Positions 53,901-61,903 of a stretch of 64,000 nt of DNA are shown here, one piece after another. The stretch lies in contig NZ_JADLQO010000012.1 in the NCBI RefSeq assembly GCF_015477775.1, positions 202,279-266,278 on the forward strand, in the 5' to 3' direction. The position numbers and the translations under genes are program-made. Origin of the DNA: Nocardia abscessus (GTDB taxonomy: Bacteria; Actinomycetota; Actinomycetes; Mycobacteriales; Mycobacteriaceae). Position 1 is the stretch's first letter. Each line of letters starts with the position of its first letter. Under the pieces are notes generated by a model, which was given only the letters and a program-made list of their open reading frames with translations, was not told the origin of the DNA and made no database searches.

Positions 53901-54335
53901 CTAAACGAGGATGGAAATGAACAGTTCGACCGACTCCGGGCCGTGCCAGATCTCGATCTCTTCACGGTAGGCGCGCGTGATCTCCGCCGAGGCCGTCGCG
54001 TCGTCGACCTGCGCCCACACGTCCTCCACCGGATCGTGATAGTCGCCGTTGGGCGCGAAACGGGCGTAAACGCCTTTCGGTACCCGCACCAAGACGTCGC
54101 CCACCGGCACGGCGTCCGCAGCGGGGTACTCGAAGCAGACCACCGCGTTGTAGTTCCCGGCCGGATCCGGCACGTAGACCGTGTACATCGGATGGTCCTC
54201 GCCCGCCCGGTCGCGCAGCCGGTCCTTCAGGAACTCGATCAGGTCGCTGTTGCTGACCTTGAAGCTCGGGCGCACGCGCGGGACGACCAGCCCGCCGTAG
54301 ACCGCCTCGGCACGCACCACGATCGCATAGCTCAT
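53901..54335 (-). CDS. GyrI-like effector-binding protein, paralog 1
   Basis: A 144-residue stand-alone effector-binding domain of the GyrI-like/AraC-E kind. It shows VVRAEAVYGGLVVPRVRP, MYTVYVPDPAGNYNAVVCFEYP and VRVPKGVYARFAPNGDYHD, and ends with alternating strands. Such domains bind small molecules in multidrug regulators; without a DNA-binding domain it could act as a sink or chaperone. Its ATG overlaps the stop of the related upstream gene (ATGA). Confidence 0.75.
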   Translation of the reverse strand: MSYAIVVRAEAVYGGLVVPRVRPSFKVSNSDLIEFLKDRLRDRAGEDHPMYTVYVPDPAGNYNAVVCFEYPAADAVPVGDVLVRVPKGVYARFAPNGDYHDPVEDVWAQVDDATASAEITRAYREEIEIWHGPESVELFISILV

Positions 54336-54775
54336 CGCGCGTCGACCGCCAGGTACAGATCGATCTTGTAGGCGTGCGGATAACACTCGAAATCGCCGGT
54401 GTAGGTCCGTTTGATCTGGTTGTGCTCCTCGGCGTAGGCGATCTGCGTCCACAGGTCGGTCATCACCTGCGGGAAGTTACCGACCGAGGAGAACCGGGCA
54501 TAGGCGCCGCGCGGCAGCCGGGCGACCAGGTGACCGCGGGTGACGTCGTCGAAGGACGCGCACTGATAGCCGACGATCTGAGTGTTGTAGGTGCCGAGTT
54601 CACCGGTGTAATCGGTATAGGCGCTGGCCAGCGGCCCGCCGAGTTCCTGGTGCAGCACCGCCGCCCAGGCGGCCTCCAGATCGCGGTCCCGCAGTTCCCC
54701 GAGCGCGCGTTTGGGGCTGCGTACCGGCAGCCCGGCAACCCACGTCTCGTCCCGCTCGACGATTTCAAACTGCAT
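54332..54775 (-). CDS. GyrI-like effector-binding protein, paralog 2
   Basis: A 147-residue protein of the same family as its downstream neighbour: FEIVERDETWVAGLPVRSP, YNTQIVGYQCASFDDV and ARLPRGAYARFSSVGNFP align with paralog 1, and both end with a FE-x-(W/Y) type strand (DFECYPHAYKIDLYLAVD). AAAGAG lies 7 nt before the ATG. The two are a coupled tandem pair, probably from an old duplication. No regulator gene adjoins them. Confidence 0.78.
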   Translation of the reverse strand: MQFEIVERDETWVAGLPVRSPKRALGELRDRDLEAAWAAVLHQELGGPLASAYTDYTGELGTYNTQIVGYQCASFDDVTRGHLVARLPRGAYARFSSVGNFPQVMTDLWTQIAYAEEHNQIKRTYTGDFECYPHAYKIDLYLAVDAR

Positions 54776-55041
54776 GAAAAGACTCTTTCGAAGGAAGCCG
54801 GAGGTCAACCACCGCGTCCGGTCGGTCGGAAACGCCATGCTACCAACCCGGACCGGGTGGTACCGATCACATATCGCCCCCGAGCGCCGCGCGATCACCC
54901 CGCTGAACTGGACAGATGTCCGAAGCGGTACGGTCCCGACGGGACCGGTCGACGAACGACGGCGCCGTCCGGCCGCCCCGAGGCACAGTGGGCACGATCG
55001 TCCGGTTCGCCCATCCCGTGGCCCCACCGAACGGAGTTCTG

Positions 55042-55143
55042 ATGACCGAGACGCCGATCTCCGGCCGACGCAGGCGCGCCGCCGCGGAGCGCCCGTACGA
55101 GCCTCCCGCGGGCGGTGCCACCGATCCGGGCGGCCGGTACTGA
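55042..55143 (+). CDS. 33-residue small protein upstream of udgB
   Basis: MTETPISGRRRRAAAERPYE, with a Pro/Gly tail, is a 33-codon frame. GGAG lies 5 nt before its ATG and its stop is 1 nt before the udgB start (TGACATG). The close coupling argues that it is translated. The GRRRRA motif recalls basic N-termini of some actinobacterial proteins. Function unknown. The 270 bp between it and the GyrI-like genes show no other gene. Confidence 0.5.
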   Translation: MTETPISGRRRRAAAERPYEPPAGGATDPGGRY

Positions 55144-55144
55144 C

Positions 55145-55882
55145 ATGTGCCGGACCATCGCCGAACTCGACGCGGCGGTCGCCGACTGCTTCGCCTGCCC
55201 GCGCCTGGTGGCTTGGCGCGAACTCGTCGCGCAACAGAAGCGCGCCGCCTTCCGCGACCAGACCTACTGGGGCAGGCCGGTCCCCGGCTTCGGTCCGGCG
55301 GACGCACGGATGCTGCTCGTCGGCCTCGCGCCCGCCGCGCACGGCGGCAATCGCACCGGCCGCATGTTCACCGGCGACCGCAGCGGCGACGTGCTCTACG
55401 CGGCGCTGCACGCGGTGGGTCTGGCCAATCAGCCGACGGCGGTCAGCCGCGACGACGGCCTGCGCCTGCACGGCGTCCGGATCACCGCCCCGGTGCACTG
55501 CGCGCCGCCGGACAACAAGCCGACGCCGGAGGAACGCGACCGTTGCGGTCACTGGCTGGACACCGAATTGCGCCTGCTGGCCCCCACCGTGCGCTCGGTG
55601 GTGGTACTCGGGGCGTTCGGCTGGCAGGCTCTGCTCCCGGTGCTGGCCCGGGCGGGCTGGGTGGTACCGCGTCCGCGCCCGAAGTTCGGCCACGGCGCGC
55701 ATGTGGAACTGGCCGCGACCGAGGCGGGCCGACGCCCGTTGCGGCTGTTCGGCTGCTATCACGTGAGCCAGCAGAACACCTTCACCGGCCGGCTCACTCC
55801 GGCCATGCTCGAGGCGGTACTCGCCGACGCCGCCGCGGCCGCCGGGCTCGAGGTGCGGCGCGGTCAGGCACCGCGCGGGTGA
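55145..55882 (+). CDS. udgB: family 5 uracil-DNA glycosylase (UdgB)
   Basis: A 245-residue [4Fe-4S] DNA glycosylase removing uracil and some deaminated bases. CFACPRLVAWRE (first Cys ligands), VGLAPAAHGGNRTGRMFTGD (active-site loop, residues about 61-80), HCAPPDNKPTPEERDRC (further Cys) and CYHVSQQNTFTGRLT (C-terminal motif) are the family 5 signature. M. tuberculosis Rv1259 is the known relative. The ATG beginning MCRTIAEL is preferred because it follows the small frame by 1 nt. Confidence 0.93.
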   Translation: MCRTIAELDAAVADCFACPRLVAWRELVAQQKRAAFRDQTYWGRPVPGFGPADARMLLVGLAPAAHGGNRTGRMFTGDRSGDVLYAALHAVGLANQPTAVSRDDGLRLHGVRITAPVHCAPPDNKPTPEERDRCGHWLDTELRLLAPTVRSVVVLGAFGWQALLPVLARAGWVVPRPRPKFGHGAHVELAATEAGRRPLRLFGCYHVSQQNTFTGRLTPAMLEAVLADAAAAAGLEVRRGQAPRG

Positions 55883-55893
55883 TCGGTCGCGCA

Positions 55894-55913
55894 CCGCCGC
55901 TTCGATCCGGCGG
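55894..55913. terminator. hairpin between udgB and metallothionein-like gene
   Basis: CCGCCG-CTTCGATC-CGGCGG forms a 6-bp stem, 11 bp after the udgB stop and 1 bp before the convergent stop. A likely shared terminator. Confidence 0.55.
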
Positions 55914-55914
55914 C

Positions 55915-56148
55915 TCAGACGTGATCGACCAGAGCCGGATGACCGGCTTCGTGGGCGCAGTGCGCGCAGCAGAAGTAGTCGCCGCGCGCCTCGACCCCGT
56001 GGCCGAGGATGCGGCAGGAACAGTGCGTGCACGTCGGGGCCATGGCGTTGATCGCGCATTCGAAGCTGTCGAAGGTGGCGGACTCGCCGTCCCGGGTGAT
56101 GGTGAACGTCTTGTCGTACTCGTTTCCGCACGTGTCGCAGGTGGCCAT
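55915..56148 (-). CDS. metallothionein-like Cys/His-rich small protein
   Basis: A 77-residue protein with an N-terminal CDTCGNEYDKTF zinc-knuckle-like segment and a C-terminal CTHCSCRILGHGVEARGDYF then CCAHCAHEAGH. The C-x-x-C-x-C and CCxxC pattern with GHGVEA recalls bacterial metallothioneins. Eleven Cys and five or more His suggest Zn or Cu binding. It is next to the ferredoxin/P450 pair on the same strand but 88 bp from it. Confidence 0.75.
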   Translation of the reverse strand: MATCDTCGNEYDKTFTITRDGESATFDSFECAINAMAPTCTHCSCRILGHGVEARGDYFCCAHCAHEAGHPALVDHV

Positions 56149-56236
56149 GAAGTTTCACCGGTCCTCTCGCGTCGATGGGCAGAGCATCGCAGTTCGCGGT
56201 ACCCAGCGCGGGGGACGCAAAACGGGCCCGGCGACC

Positions 56237-56422
56237 TCAGGCCAGGCGCAGCGCCCCGACCGGGCAGCTGTCGACCACGAGCTCGAGCAGTTCCCGATCA
56301 GGCGGTGCGGCGGTGTCGGCCGGCGCGACGATTCCGTCGTCACCGACGCGGAACAGGTCGGGCGCGAGTGCTTCGCACATGCCATGCCCGGCGCACAGGA
56401 TGCGGTCGGCGATGATCCGCAT
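56237..56422 (-). CDS. [3Fe-4S] ferredoxin, P450 partner
   Basis: A 61-residue ferredoxin with CAGHGMCEALAPDLF and CPVGAL. The Cys-x5-Cys...CP pattern lacks one Cys of the 4Fe type and is usual for 3Fe-4S ferredoxins that pass electrons to cytochromes P450. It follows the P450 stop by 3 bp, so the pair is cotranscribed. Confidence 0.93.
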   Translation of the reverse strand: MRIIADRILCAGHGMCEALAPDLFRVGDDGIVAPADTAAPPDRELLELVVDSCPVGALRLA

Positions 56423-56425
56423 AAG

Positions 56426-57889
56426 TCAGATCCTTTCCAGCCGGATGGGCAGGCCATCGGCGGGCACCGGACCGGTTCCGGCGACCAGCGGCACCCGGTA
56501 GCCGTCCGGCACACTCCAGCGGTACCGCAACAGCATCTGGTGCACAACGGCTTTCACCGTCATGCCGCCGAAGTAGAGGCCGATGCACTTGTGCGCGCCG
56601 CCGCCGAAGGGCGCCCACGCGAAGCGGTGCGAGCGGTCCTCACGGCGGTGATCGGCGAAACGTTCCGGGTCGAAGGTGTCGGCATCGTGCCAGTACGCCT
56701 CGTTGCGCATGAGGCCGTATGTGCCGCACAGGATGAACGTCCCCTTCGGCAGGTAGTAACCGAGGATGTCGGTGTCGGCGATGGTTTCGCGGACCTGCTG
56801 GGCCACCGGCGAATAGACCCGCAGCGCCTCCTTGAACGCGAGGTCGAGCGAGGGCAGGCGGTCGAGATCGTCGTAGTCCAGCGCGGGCTTGCCCAGCGCG
56901 ACGGATTCCGCGCGCAGCCGCTCCTGCCACTGCGGATGCCTGCCGAGTTCGTAGACGAGCATGGACGCGGCGATGGTGCTGGTGTCGTGGGCGGCCATCA
57001 TCACGAAGATCATGTGCTCGACCACCTCGGCGTCGGTGAAGGTCTCGCCATCCGCGGTGCTCGCCCGGCACAGCACGCTGAACAGGTCGTCACCGCCGCC
57101 CGCGCGCTTGGCCGGCAACTCCCGGCGGAAGTGCTCCTCGAGCACCCGGCGCCCGCGCATGCCGCGGGCCCACACCCCGCCCGGCACGTTCGCCCGCAGC
57201 AGCGCGGCCCCGCCGCGCACCGCGTCCTCGAAGGCGCGCTCCAGCCGTGCCGCGTCCGCGCTGAGCTCGGCGCCTGCGAAGACTTCGGTGGCCTGCTGGA
57301 GCAGCAGTTTCTTGATCGCGCGATAGACGCGGAAGTCCTCGCCCGGCTCCCACCGCGCGATGCCGCGGGTGATTCGCGGCGTGGTCAGGCCGAGGTAGCC
57401 GATCAATCGCGGCCGGGTGAAGGCCTGCTGCATGATGCGCCGGTGGAAAAGGTGCTCGTCGAAGTCGCGCAGCAGCAACCCGCCACGGAAGAACGGGCCG
57501 ATCAGCCACTCCCAGCCGCGCTGCGCCGACAGCACCTTGTCCCGGTCCAGCATCACGGCCTCGTACCCCTCGGGACTGCCGATGGTGACCATCCGCCGAC
57601 CGAGCATGCCCATCCACTGCACCGGGCCCAAGCGATCGAATCTGCTGCGCGCGAACTGGATCGGATCGGCCAGCGCGTGCAGCGTGTAACCGATCCCGGG
57701 GAGGCCGAAGTCACCGGGCACGGGTTTCAGCCCGCTGCCCGGCGGCGGATCGGCCAGCGGCCGCACCGGCGCCGGGTAGGACGCGACCAGCCGCGCAGCC
57801 GCCCGCTGCGCGTGCCACGCCCAGGTGACCCGCGCCTGGCGGACCGTGCCGGAGACCTCGTTGATCGACTGGGGCACAAGCAGACTCAT
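56426..57889 (-). CDS. cytochrome P450
   Basis: A 487-residue soluble P450. I-helix MMAAHDTSTIAASM (residues about 300-313), K-helix E-x-x-R in FKEALRVYSPV, and the heme loop FAWAPFGGGAHKCIGLYFGG (about 433-452, Cys thiolate) are all intact. GGGAAG lies 6 nt before the ATG. The divergent TetR gene and a 32-bp palindrome upstream suggest substrate-inducible expression. The substrate cannot be read from sequence. Confidence 0.95.
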   Translation of the reverse strand: MSLLVPQSINEVSGTVRQARVTWAWHAQRAAARLVASYPAPVRPLADPPPGSGLKPVPGDFGLPGIGYTLHALADPIQFARSRFDRLGPVQWMGMLGRRMVTIGSPEGYEAVMLDRDKVLSAQRGWEWLIGPFFRGGLLLRDFDEHLFHRRIMQQAFTRPRLIGYLGLTTPRITRGIARWEPGEDFRVYRAIKKLLLQQATEVFAGAELSADAARLERAFEDAVRGGAALLRANVPGGVWARGMRGRRVLEEHFRRELPAKRAGGGDDLFSVLCRASTADGETFTDAEVVEHMIFVMMAAHDTSTIAASMLVYELGRHPQWQERLRAESVALGKPALDYDDLDRLPSLDLAFKEALRVYSPVAQQVRETIADTDILGYYLPKGTFILCGTYGLMRNEAYWHDADTFDPERFADHRREDRSHRFAWAPFGGGAHKCIGLYFGGMTVKAVVHQMLLRYRWSVPDGYRVPLVAGTGPVPADGLPIRLERI

Positions 57890-57931
57890 GGCCGTCTTCC
57901 CTTCGCGACACTGCGATGGTCCGACGATATA

Positions 57932-57963
57932 GGAAACAATCGTTTCCGTAAACGTTTGTTTCC
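57932..57963. promoter_or_regulatory. 32-bp TetR operator between P450 and TetR genes
   Basis: GGAAACAA and TTGTTTCC (57932 and 57956) enclose CGTTT and AAACG (57941 and 57950). The 32-bp dyad has mismatches only at one symmetric position and the centre, so it is a strong operator candidate for the divergent TetR. Confidence 0.85.
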
Positions 57964-57987
57964 CAATAGTGGCTGTGCCAAGCTGGC

Positions 57988-58656
57988 GTGGTGACCCGTA
58001 CCGTCAGCGGCACCTACCGCGGAGCCTCCACGGCCGAGCGCCGCGAGGATCGGCGCAGGCGGCTGCTCGACGCGGCCCTGGACATCATCGGCACCCAGGG
58101 GTTGTCGGCGTTGACCGTGCGCGGCGTGTGCGAACAGGCCAAGGTCGGCCCGCGATTCTTCTACGAAGCGTTCCCCGACCTCGACGCACTCGCCTCCGGC
58201 GTACTGGTCGAGATCCAGCAGTCGGCGCTCGACCGGGCGAAGGCCGCGATCGCCGAGACCGCGGGCACACCCGGCGACCGGATCCGCGCCGGGGTCGCGG
58301 CCCTCATCGTGGAACTCACCGACGATCCGCGCCGGGCGAAGGTCGCGTTCGCCCAGACCTACGGGGACGAGGCGCTGATGCGCAGCCGGTTCGCGGGCAT
58401 GCGCCAGGTCGCCGACGTCATCATCGAACAGACCCGTCTGGTGCTCGAGCTGCCCGAAGGACAGGACACCGCGATCGCCGCGACCTCCCAGCTGATCACC
58501 GGCGGCGCGGCCGAACTGGTGCTGGTCTGGCTGGACGGCGGACTCGACGTCGACCGGAACGGGCTGATCGCGCTGCTCGCGGACTACACCGTGGCCATGA
58601 TCGATCGGCTGCCCGCGGTCGCCGGACGGCTGTCCGGCCTCACACCAGATTCCTGA
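57988..58656 (+). CDS. TetR-family regulator of the P450/ferredoxin pair
   Basis: A 222-residue TetR protein. Helix-turn-helix SALTVRGVCEQAKVGPRFFY (residues about 40-59) is followed by EAFPDLDALASGVL. The ligand domain has KVAFAQTYGDEALMRSRFA. Two adjacent GTG codons (57988, 57991) are possible starts. The 32-bp palindrome lies 24 bp upstream. Its last 17 bp overlap the convergent TetR gene. Confidence 0.88.
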   Translation: MVTRTVSGTYRGASTAERREDRRRRLLDAALDIIGTQGLSALTVRGVCEQAKVGPRFFYEAFPDLDALASGVLVEIQQSALDRAKAAIAETAGTPGDRIRAGVAALIVELTDDPRRAKVAFAQTYGDEALMRSRFAGMRQVADVIIEQTRLVLELPEGQDTAIAATSQLITGGAAELVLVWLDGGLDVDRNGLIALLADYTVAMIDRLPAVAGRLSGLTPDS

Positions 58657-59266
58657 TCAGCGCGGACATCAACGGCTCACGCAGTCCGGGCAGGGCGGCG
58701 AAATCCCCCGCGACGACGCGATTGGTCGCCAACGAGACGACCGCGCCGATCACCGCCTCGCCGACCAACTGCTGATACGGCCGGGTCGCCCCCAGCACCG
58801 CGGCGAACCCGTCCACCAAAGCGGTCTGGGTCGCCAGCCGCCGCTCCAGCACCGGCCTTCCCGCCGCGTACACCTCCACCAGGAAAACCCTCGCGACCTG
58901 CGGCTCCTGCGCCAAGGTAGCGAAGTACGCGTCGAGCGCGCGATCCATCCGTTCGAGCGGAGTGCCATCGCCCGCGAGCGCGCCCGCGATGCGGGTCATC
59001 ACGATCTCCACGGCCATGTCGTAGGCGGCGAGGAAACACGCCTCCTTGTTCGCGAAATGCTGGTAGAAGGTCATCCGCGAGACCTCGGCCCGCTTCAGCA
59101 CATCCGCCACCGTCGCCGCCGCGTACCCCTTGTCCGCGGCGGCCTCGATCATCGCAACCAGCATGCGGGCCCGCTGCGCGGCGACCACGTCTTCCGGTGC
59201 GATCCCGTGGTTTCCGCCGTGCAGTTTCCCGCCGGCCCGCGCCTTCAGCAACGATCCTCGCTCCAC
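58640..59266 (-). CDS. TetR-family regulator
   Basis: A 208-residue TetR protein with a basic N-terminus, helix-turn-helix ATVADVLKRAEVSRMTFYQHF (residues about 51-71) and ANKEACFLAAYDMAVEI. It resembles the TetR at 39682 (SRTTFYDHFANKEECFAEAV). The GTG start follows TAGCAT by 6 nt without a ribosome site, so the mRNA is probably leaderless. Divergent from a secreted-protein gene, which it may control. Confidence 0.86.
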   Translation of the reverse strand: MERGSLLKARAGGKLHGGNHGIAPEDVVAAQRARMLVAMIEAAADKGYAAATVADVLKRAEVSRMTFYQHFANKEACFLAAYDMAVEIVMTRIAGALAGDGTPLERMDRALDAYFATLAQEPQVARVFLVEVYAAGRPVLERRLATQTALVDGFAAVLGATRPYQQLVGEAVIGAVVSLATNRVVAGDFAALPGLREPLMSALIRNLV

Positions 59267-59413
59267 GCTCCGATGCTAAGCATTCGCGTGGTCGCGCGCG
59301 CCCGGAAACACGGCGGCCACGATGCGGGGAAATCGGAGCCGGGCAGGGTGCGGCGCGGGGCACAATGGCCGTCCGAGAGTGCTCGATTCGAAGCAGAAGG
59401 AGCGTGATCGACA

Positions 59414-59866
59414 GTGACAGGCAGACGACCGGCCGGACGAAGCGCCCTTGTCGCGGCGTTGGGCACCGGCCTGTTCGCGGTGGCCGCACCCCCTGCGACG
59501 GCCGATCAACCCGCGTTCGTGAACATCGGAGTCATCCACACCTTCGGCGACACCTGCTACGGCCAGGGCCAAGCGGGCATTTCCTCGCCCACCGGAACAC
59601 CCGGCGCCGCCCGTTTCGGCATCAGCTTCGTCAATTACACCCCCGTGGGCATGCCGTGCACCTTCACGGCCTTCGCCAACTGGCGCAACCTCGACACCGG
59701 CGCCGCGGGCACGGTAGCCGTCCGCGTCACCGACAACACGGCCTGGAACCAGACGCCCGGAACAGTCTTCGCCGGCCTGCCCACCGGCCCGGGACGGGTG
59801 CAGATCGACGTCACCACCGACTACCCCCACGTGTCGGCTCCCATCGTGGAGATCCAGATCCGCTGA
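59414..59866 (+). CDS. secreted hypothetical protein
   Basis: A 150-residue protein with a Sec signal peptide (RRPAGRSALVAALGTGLFAV, predicted cleavage near PATADQ, residue about 31). The mature part has two Cys (DTCYG, MPCTF) that could form a disulfide, and beta-rich composition. GAAGGAG lies 11 nt before the GTG. Not recognised as a named family; secreted proteins of this size are common in Nocardia and mycobacteria. Confidence 0.8.
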   Translation: MTGRRPAGRSALVAALGTGLFAVAAPPATADQPAFVNIGVIHTFGDTCYGQGQAGISSPTGTPGAARFGISFVNYTPVGMPCTFTAFANWRNLDTGAAGTVAVRVTDNTAWNQTPGTVFAGLPTGPGRVQIDVTTDYPHVSAPIVEIQIR

Positions 59867-60018
59867 GTCACCGCGCCCGGCCGATATCGCCGAAGCCCTC
59901 TTGTCGGGTGCGTGTCGGGTCGCGCAGGCGCCGAACCCCTGGCGCCACAGTGGCTTCGGTCGGTAAGCTGCCTGCCGAGCGCATGGGGACAGCGCGACCG
60001 CAGAGGGGGGAGACGCGG

Positions 60019-60447
60019 ATGGCCGCGCAGGTGGGACACATGAATCGCGGTACTCGGCCGAGAAGAGCCCGCCGAGCACTGCTCACATGCCTCATCGCCG
60101 GAGCCTTGGCGTCCAGCGCATGCGGCGGCGGCTCGGGTCCGAAGAACCCCGCACACCCGACACCGTCACCCCTCCCACCACCCACCTCCAACAGCCAGGC
60201 GATCCGCAGCGAAAACCTCGGCTACCTGTGGCCGCTGACCGTCGATCACGGCACCGTGGAATGCCGTCCCGGCGATCAAGCCGTGTTCATCGCCCCGGAC
60301 GGCATCGCCTACGCCTTGAACGCCAACGCGTCCGACGCCGGCGTTGCCGACATCGAACCCCTGCGCGCCACCGGCGCGGGAAACGACAAGATCAGCCTCG
60401 GCGCCATGCGGACCAAAGCCCTCTCCCTCTGCCACCAGCACGGCTGA
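60019..60447 (+). CDS. DUF2511 putative lipoprotein
   Basis: A 142-residue protein. The basic N-terminus RGTRPRRARRALLTCLIAG leads to a lipobox-like ALASSAC (Cys at residue about 42), then a Pro/Ser linker and the DUF2511 core YLWPLTVDHGTVECRPGD with FIAPDGIAYALNANASDAG. Ser at -3 of the lipobox is not ideal. GGGGAG lies 6 nt before the ATG. Function of DUF2511 is unknown. Confidence 0.82.
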   Translation: MAAQVGHMNRGTRPRRARRALLTCLIAGALASSACGGGSGPKNPAHPTPSPLPPPTSNSQAIRSENLGYLWPLTVDHGTVECRPGDQAVFIAPDGIAYALNANASDAGVADIEPLRATGAGNDKISLGAMRTKALSLCHQHG

Positions 60448-60745
60448 GCAAATCCGGAACTGCCGCGCACCCGACGGTCAGCGCATCGCGGTATGCGGGC
60501 GGAGAGACCGGCAGGGATCGGTGCATGGGGAGACCGGCGATCGCCCGCAGCGCGAGCGGGTCGGGGCAATTTCGCGAAAGTAGGCGGGTGATGGCGATGC
60601 GTGGGCGGTGCCCGGCTCCTAGACTGGGGAACTGCGGCACGGTCGACCGTCGAAGGGCTCCGGCAACTCCACGATCGGCATAACTCGAAGTCCCGATCCG
60701 GCATGGGCCGGTACATCCGGCCCGGTTTCCATGGAGGAGGGCCGC
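60448..60745. other. gene-free stretch
   Basis: About 300 bp between the DUF2511 gene and the next plus-strand gene. Frames here have shadow-like composition and I see no RNA gene, palindrome or terminator worth naming. Confidence 0.4.
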
Positions 60746-61282
60746 ATGCCCGATCCGTTCCATATGCGCGTCTGTCTACTCGGCGAGGGTTGCGCCTGCC
60801 CCACGGTCACCCTGTTCCTGGCCCCGGAGCCACTGATCCCCGGCGGCAACATGCTGCACCTACTCGAGCAGGCCCCGCTCTCCGCCGAGACCGGCGCGCC
60901 GACTCCCGACGCCGAGCTGATCGACTTGGTACAGAGCGAGCCGGCTCCCCCCGATCGCGGAGTCCGCACCGAACTCCAGGTGTTCCACACCGACCGCCCC
61001 GACCCACGCCGAATCCACGCCATCCTGCACGACCACCACATCACCGCCGCCGCCCCGATGGGCCTCGACATCAGCGACCCCGCCGAACTGATCCGCCTGG
61101 CCCTACTCCCCGAACACCCCATCGGCTACCGCCGCATCGATGACTTCCAACAGGAAGCAACCTCCCGCGCCATGCTCGCCGTCTACCGCCTCTTCGAGGT
61201 AGACCAGCGCGTCCGCCTGACATACCACGGCTTCGCCGACCCGACTACGGGCTGGTTCGCTCTGCGCACGGCCATCGCCTGA
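60746..61282 (+). CDS. hypothetical protein, unrecognised family
   Basis: A 178-residue soluble protein starting MPDPFHMRVCLLGEGCACPT, with a central PDRGVRTELQVFHTDRPDPR and a C-terminal RLFEVDQRVRLTYHGFADP. GGAGG lies 5 nt before this ATG; an ATG five codons earlier is part of that site. No signal peptide or membrane helix. It faces the type VII locus convergently. Function unknown. Confidence 0.75.
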   Translation: MPDPFHMRVCLLGEGCACPTVTLFLAPEPLIPGGNMLHLLEQAPLSAETGAPTPDAELIDLVQSEPAPPDRGVRTELQVFHTDRPDPRRIHAILHDHHITAAAPMGLDISDPAELIRLALLPEHPIGYRRIDDFQQEATSRAMLAVYRLFEVDQRVRLTYHGFADPTTGWFALRTAIA

Positions 61283-61352
61283 GCGCGATCGATTCTGTCG
61301 TGGGCGCCGCACCCGCCGCTCATCGGTCCCTGGGGCCATGAGTCCACAGCGG

Positions 61353-61871
61353 TCAGGAGAACTCCTCGATGTCCAGGACCCAGACCGGACCGCTGGACAA
61401 CGGTCCGTCCTGTCGCGTCTCCCGCGCTCGCACGACGGAATCGGGCGTCGCGTATTTCTTCGCGTGCACACTGTGGCGCGGCACCTTGTCGTCGAACGCG
61501 TAAACGACCTTGCCAGCGAGCACGAAAACCTGGATCGCGGAGTCCGAATCCTGGGGCAACCCCTTCCACTCGAGATCCTCGGTCCCCAGCGTGGCATTCA
61601 CCTTGTCCTCCGACACCGGCGAATAGAAGCTGTACATCCGGTCCCACGCCCCGATTCCGATCGCCGAATCCGTGACGACATCCCCCAGCCGCGCGGTGCC
61701 CCGCGTATCCCGCACACGATCGAAAGCCGCCGCCAGCGCGGGATTCTCGGCCTCGACTGTCACACTCTCACCCCCGAAGGGGAGCCGGCATCCAGAGGCG
61801 AGCGCGACGACCGCCGCCAGCCCGAGAACGCCCAGTGCCCAACCGGTAATGGTTTCCGTACTGGTTCGCAT
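61353..61871 (-). CDS. lipoprotein, candidate immunity protein of the adjacent toxin
   Basis: A 172-residue protein with a signal peptide (GWALGVLGLAAVVALASGC) and lipobox ASGC at residue about 28. The mature domain is soluble, acidic and mixed alpha/beta (IGAWDRMYSFYSPVSEDKV, IQVFVLAGKVVYAFDDKV). GGAG lies 4 nt before the ATG. It starts 32 bp after the stop of the WXG-type protein on the same strand. A membrane-anchored partner directly after a secreted toxin gene is a usual immunity layout, but this role is inferred. Confidence 0.75.
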   Translation of the reverse strand: MRTSTETITGWALGVLGLAAVVALASGCRLPFGGESVTVEAENPALAAAFDRVRDTRGTARLGDVVTDSAIGIGAWDRMYSFYSPVSEDKVNATLGTEDLEWKGLPQDSDSAIQVFVLAGKVVYAFDDKVPRHSVHAKKYATPDSVVRARETRQDGPLSSGPVWVLDIEEFS

Positions 61872-61903
61872 GAGTCTCCGATGTTCGAGTTAGGTAGTCA
61901 GCG

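Noticed and set aside
56237..57889. Biosynthetic gene cluster around the P450
   Set aside because: Only a ferredoxin and a TetR accompany it. There are no synthase, tailoring or transport genes nearby.
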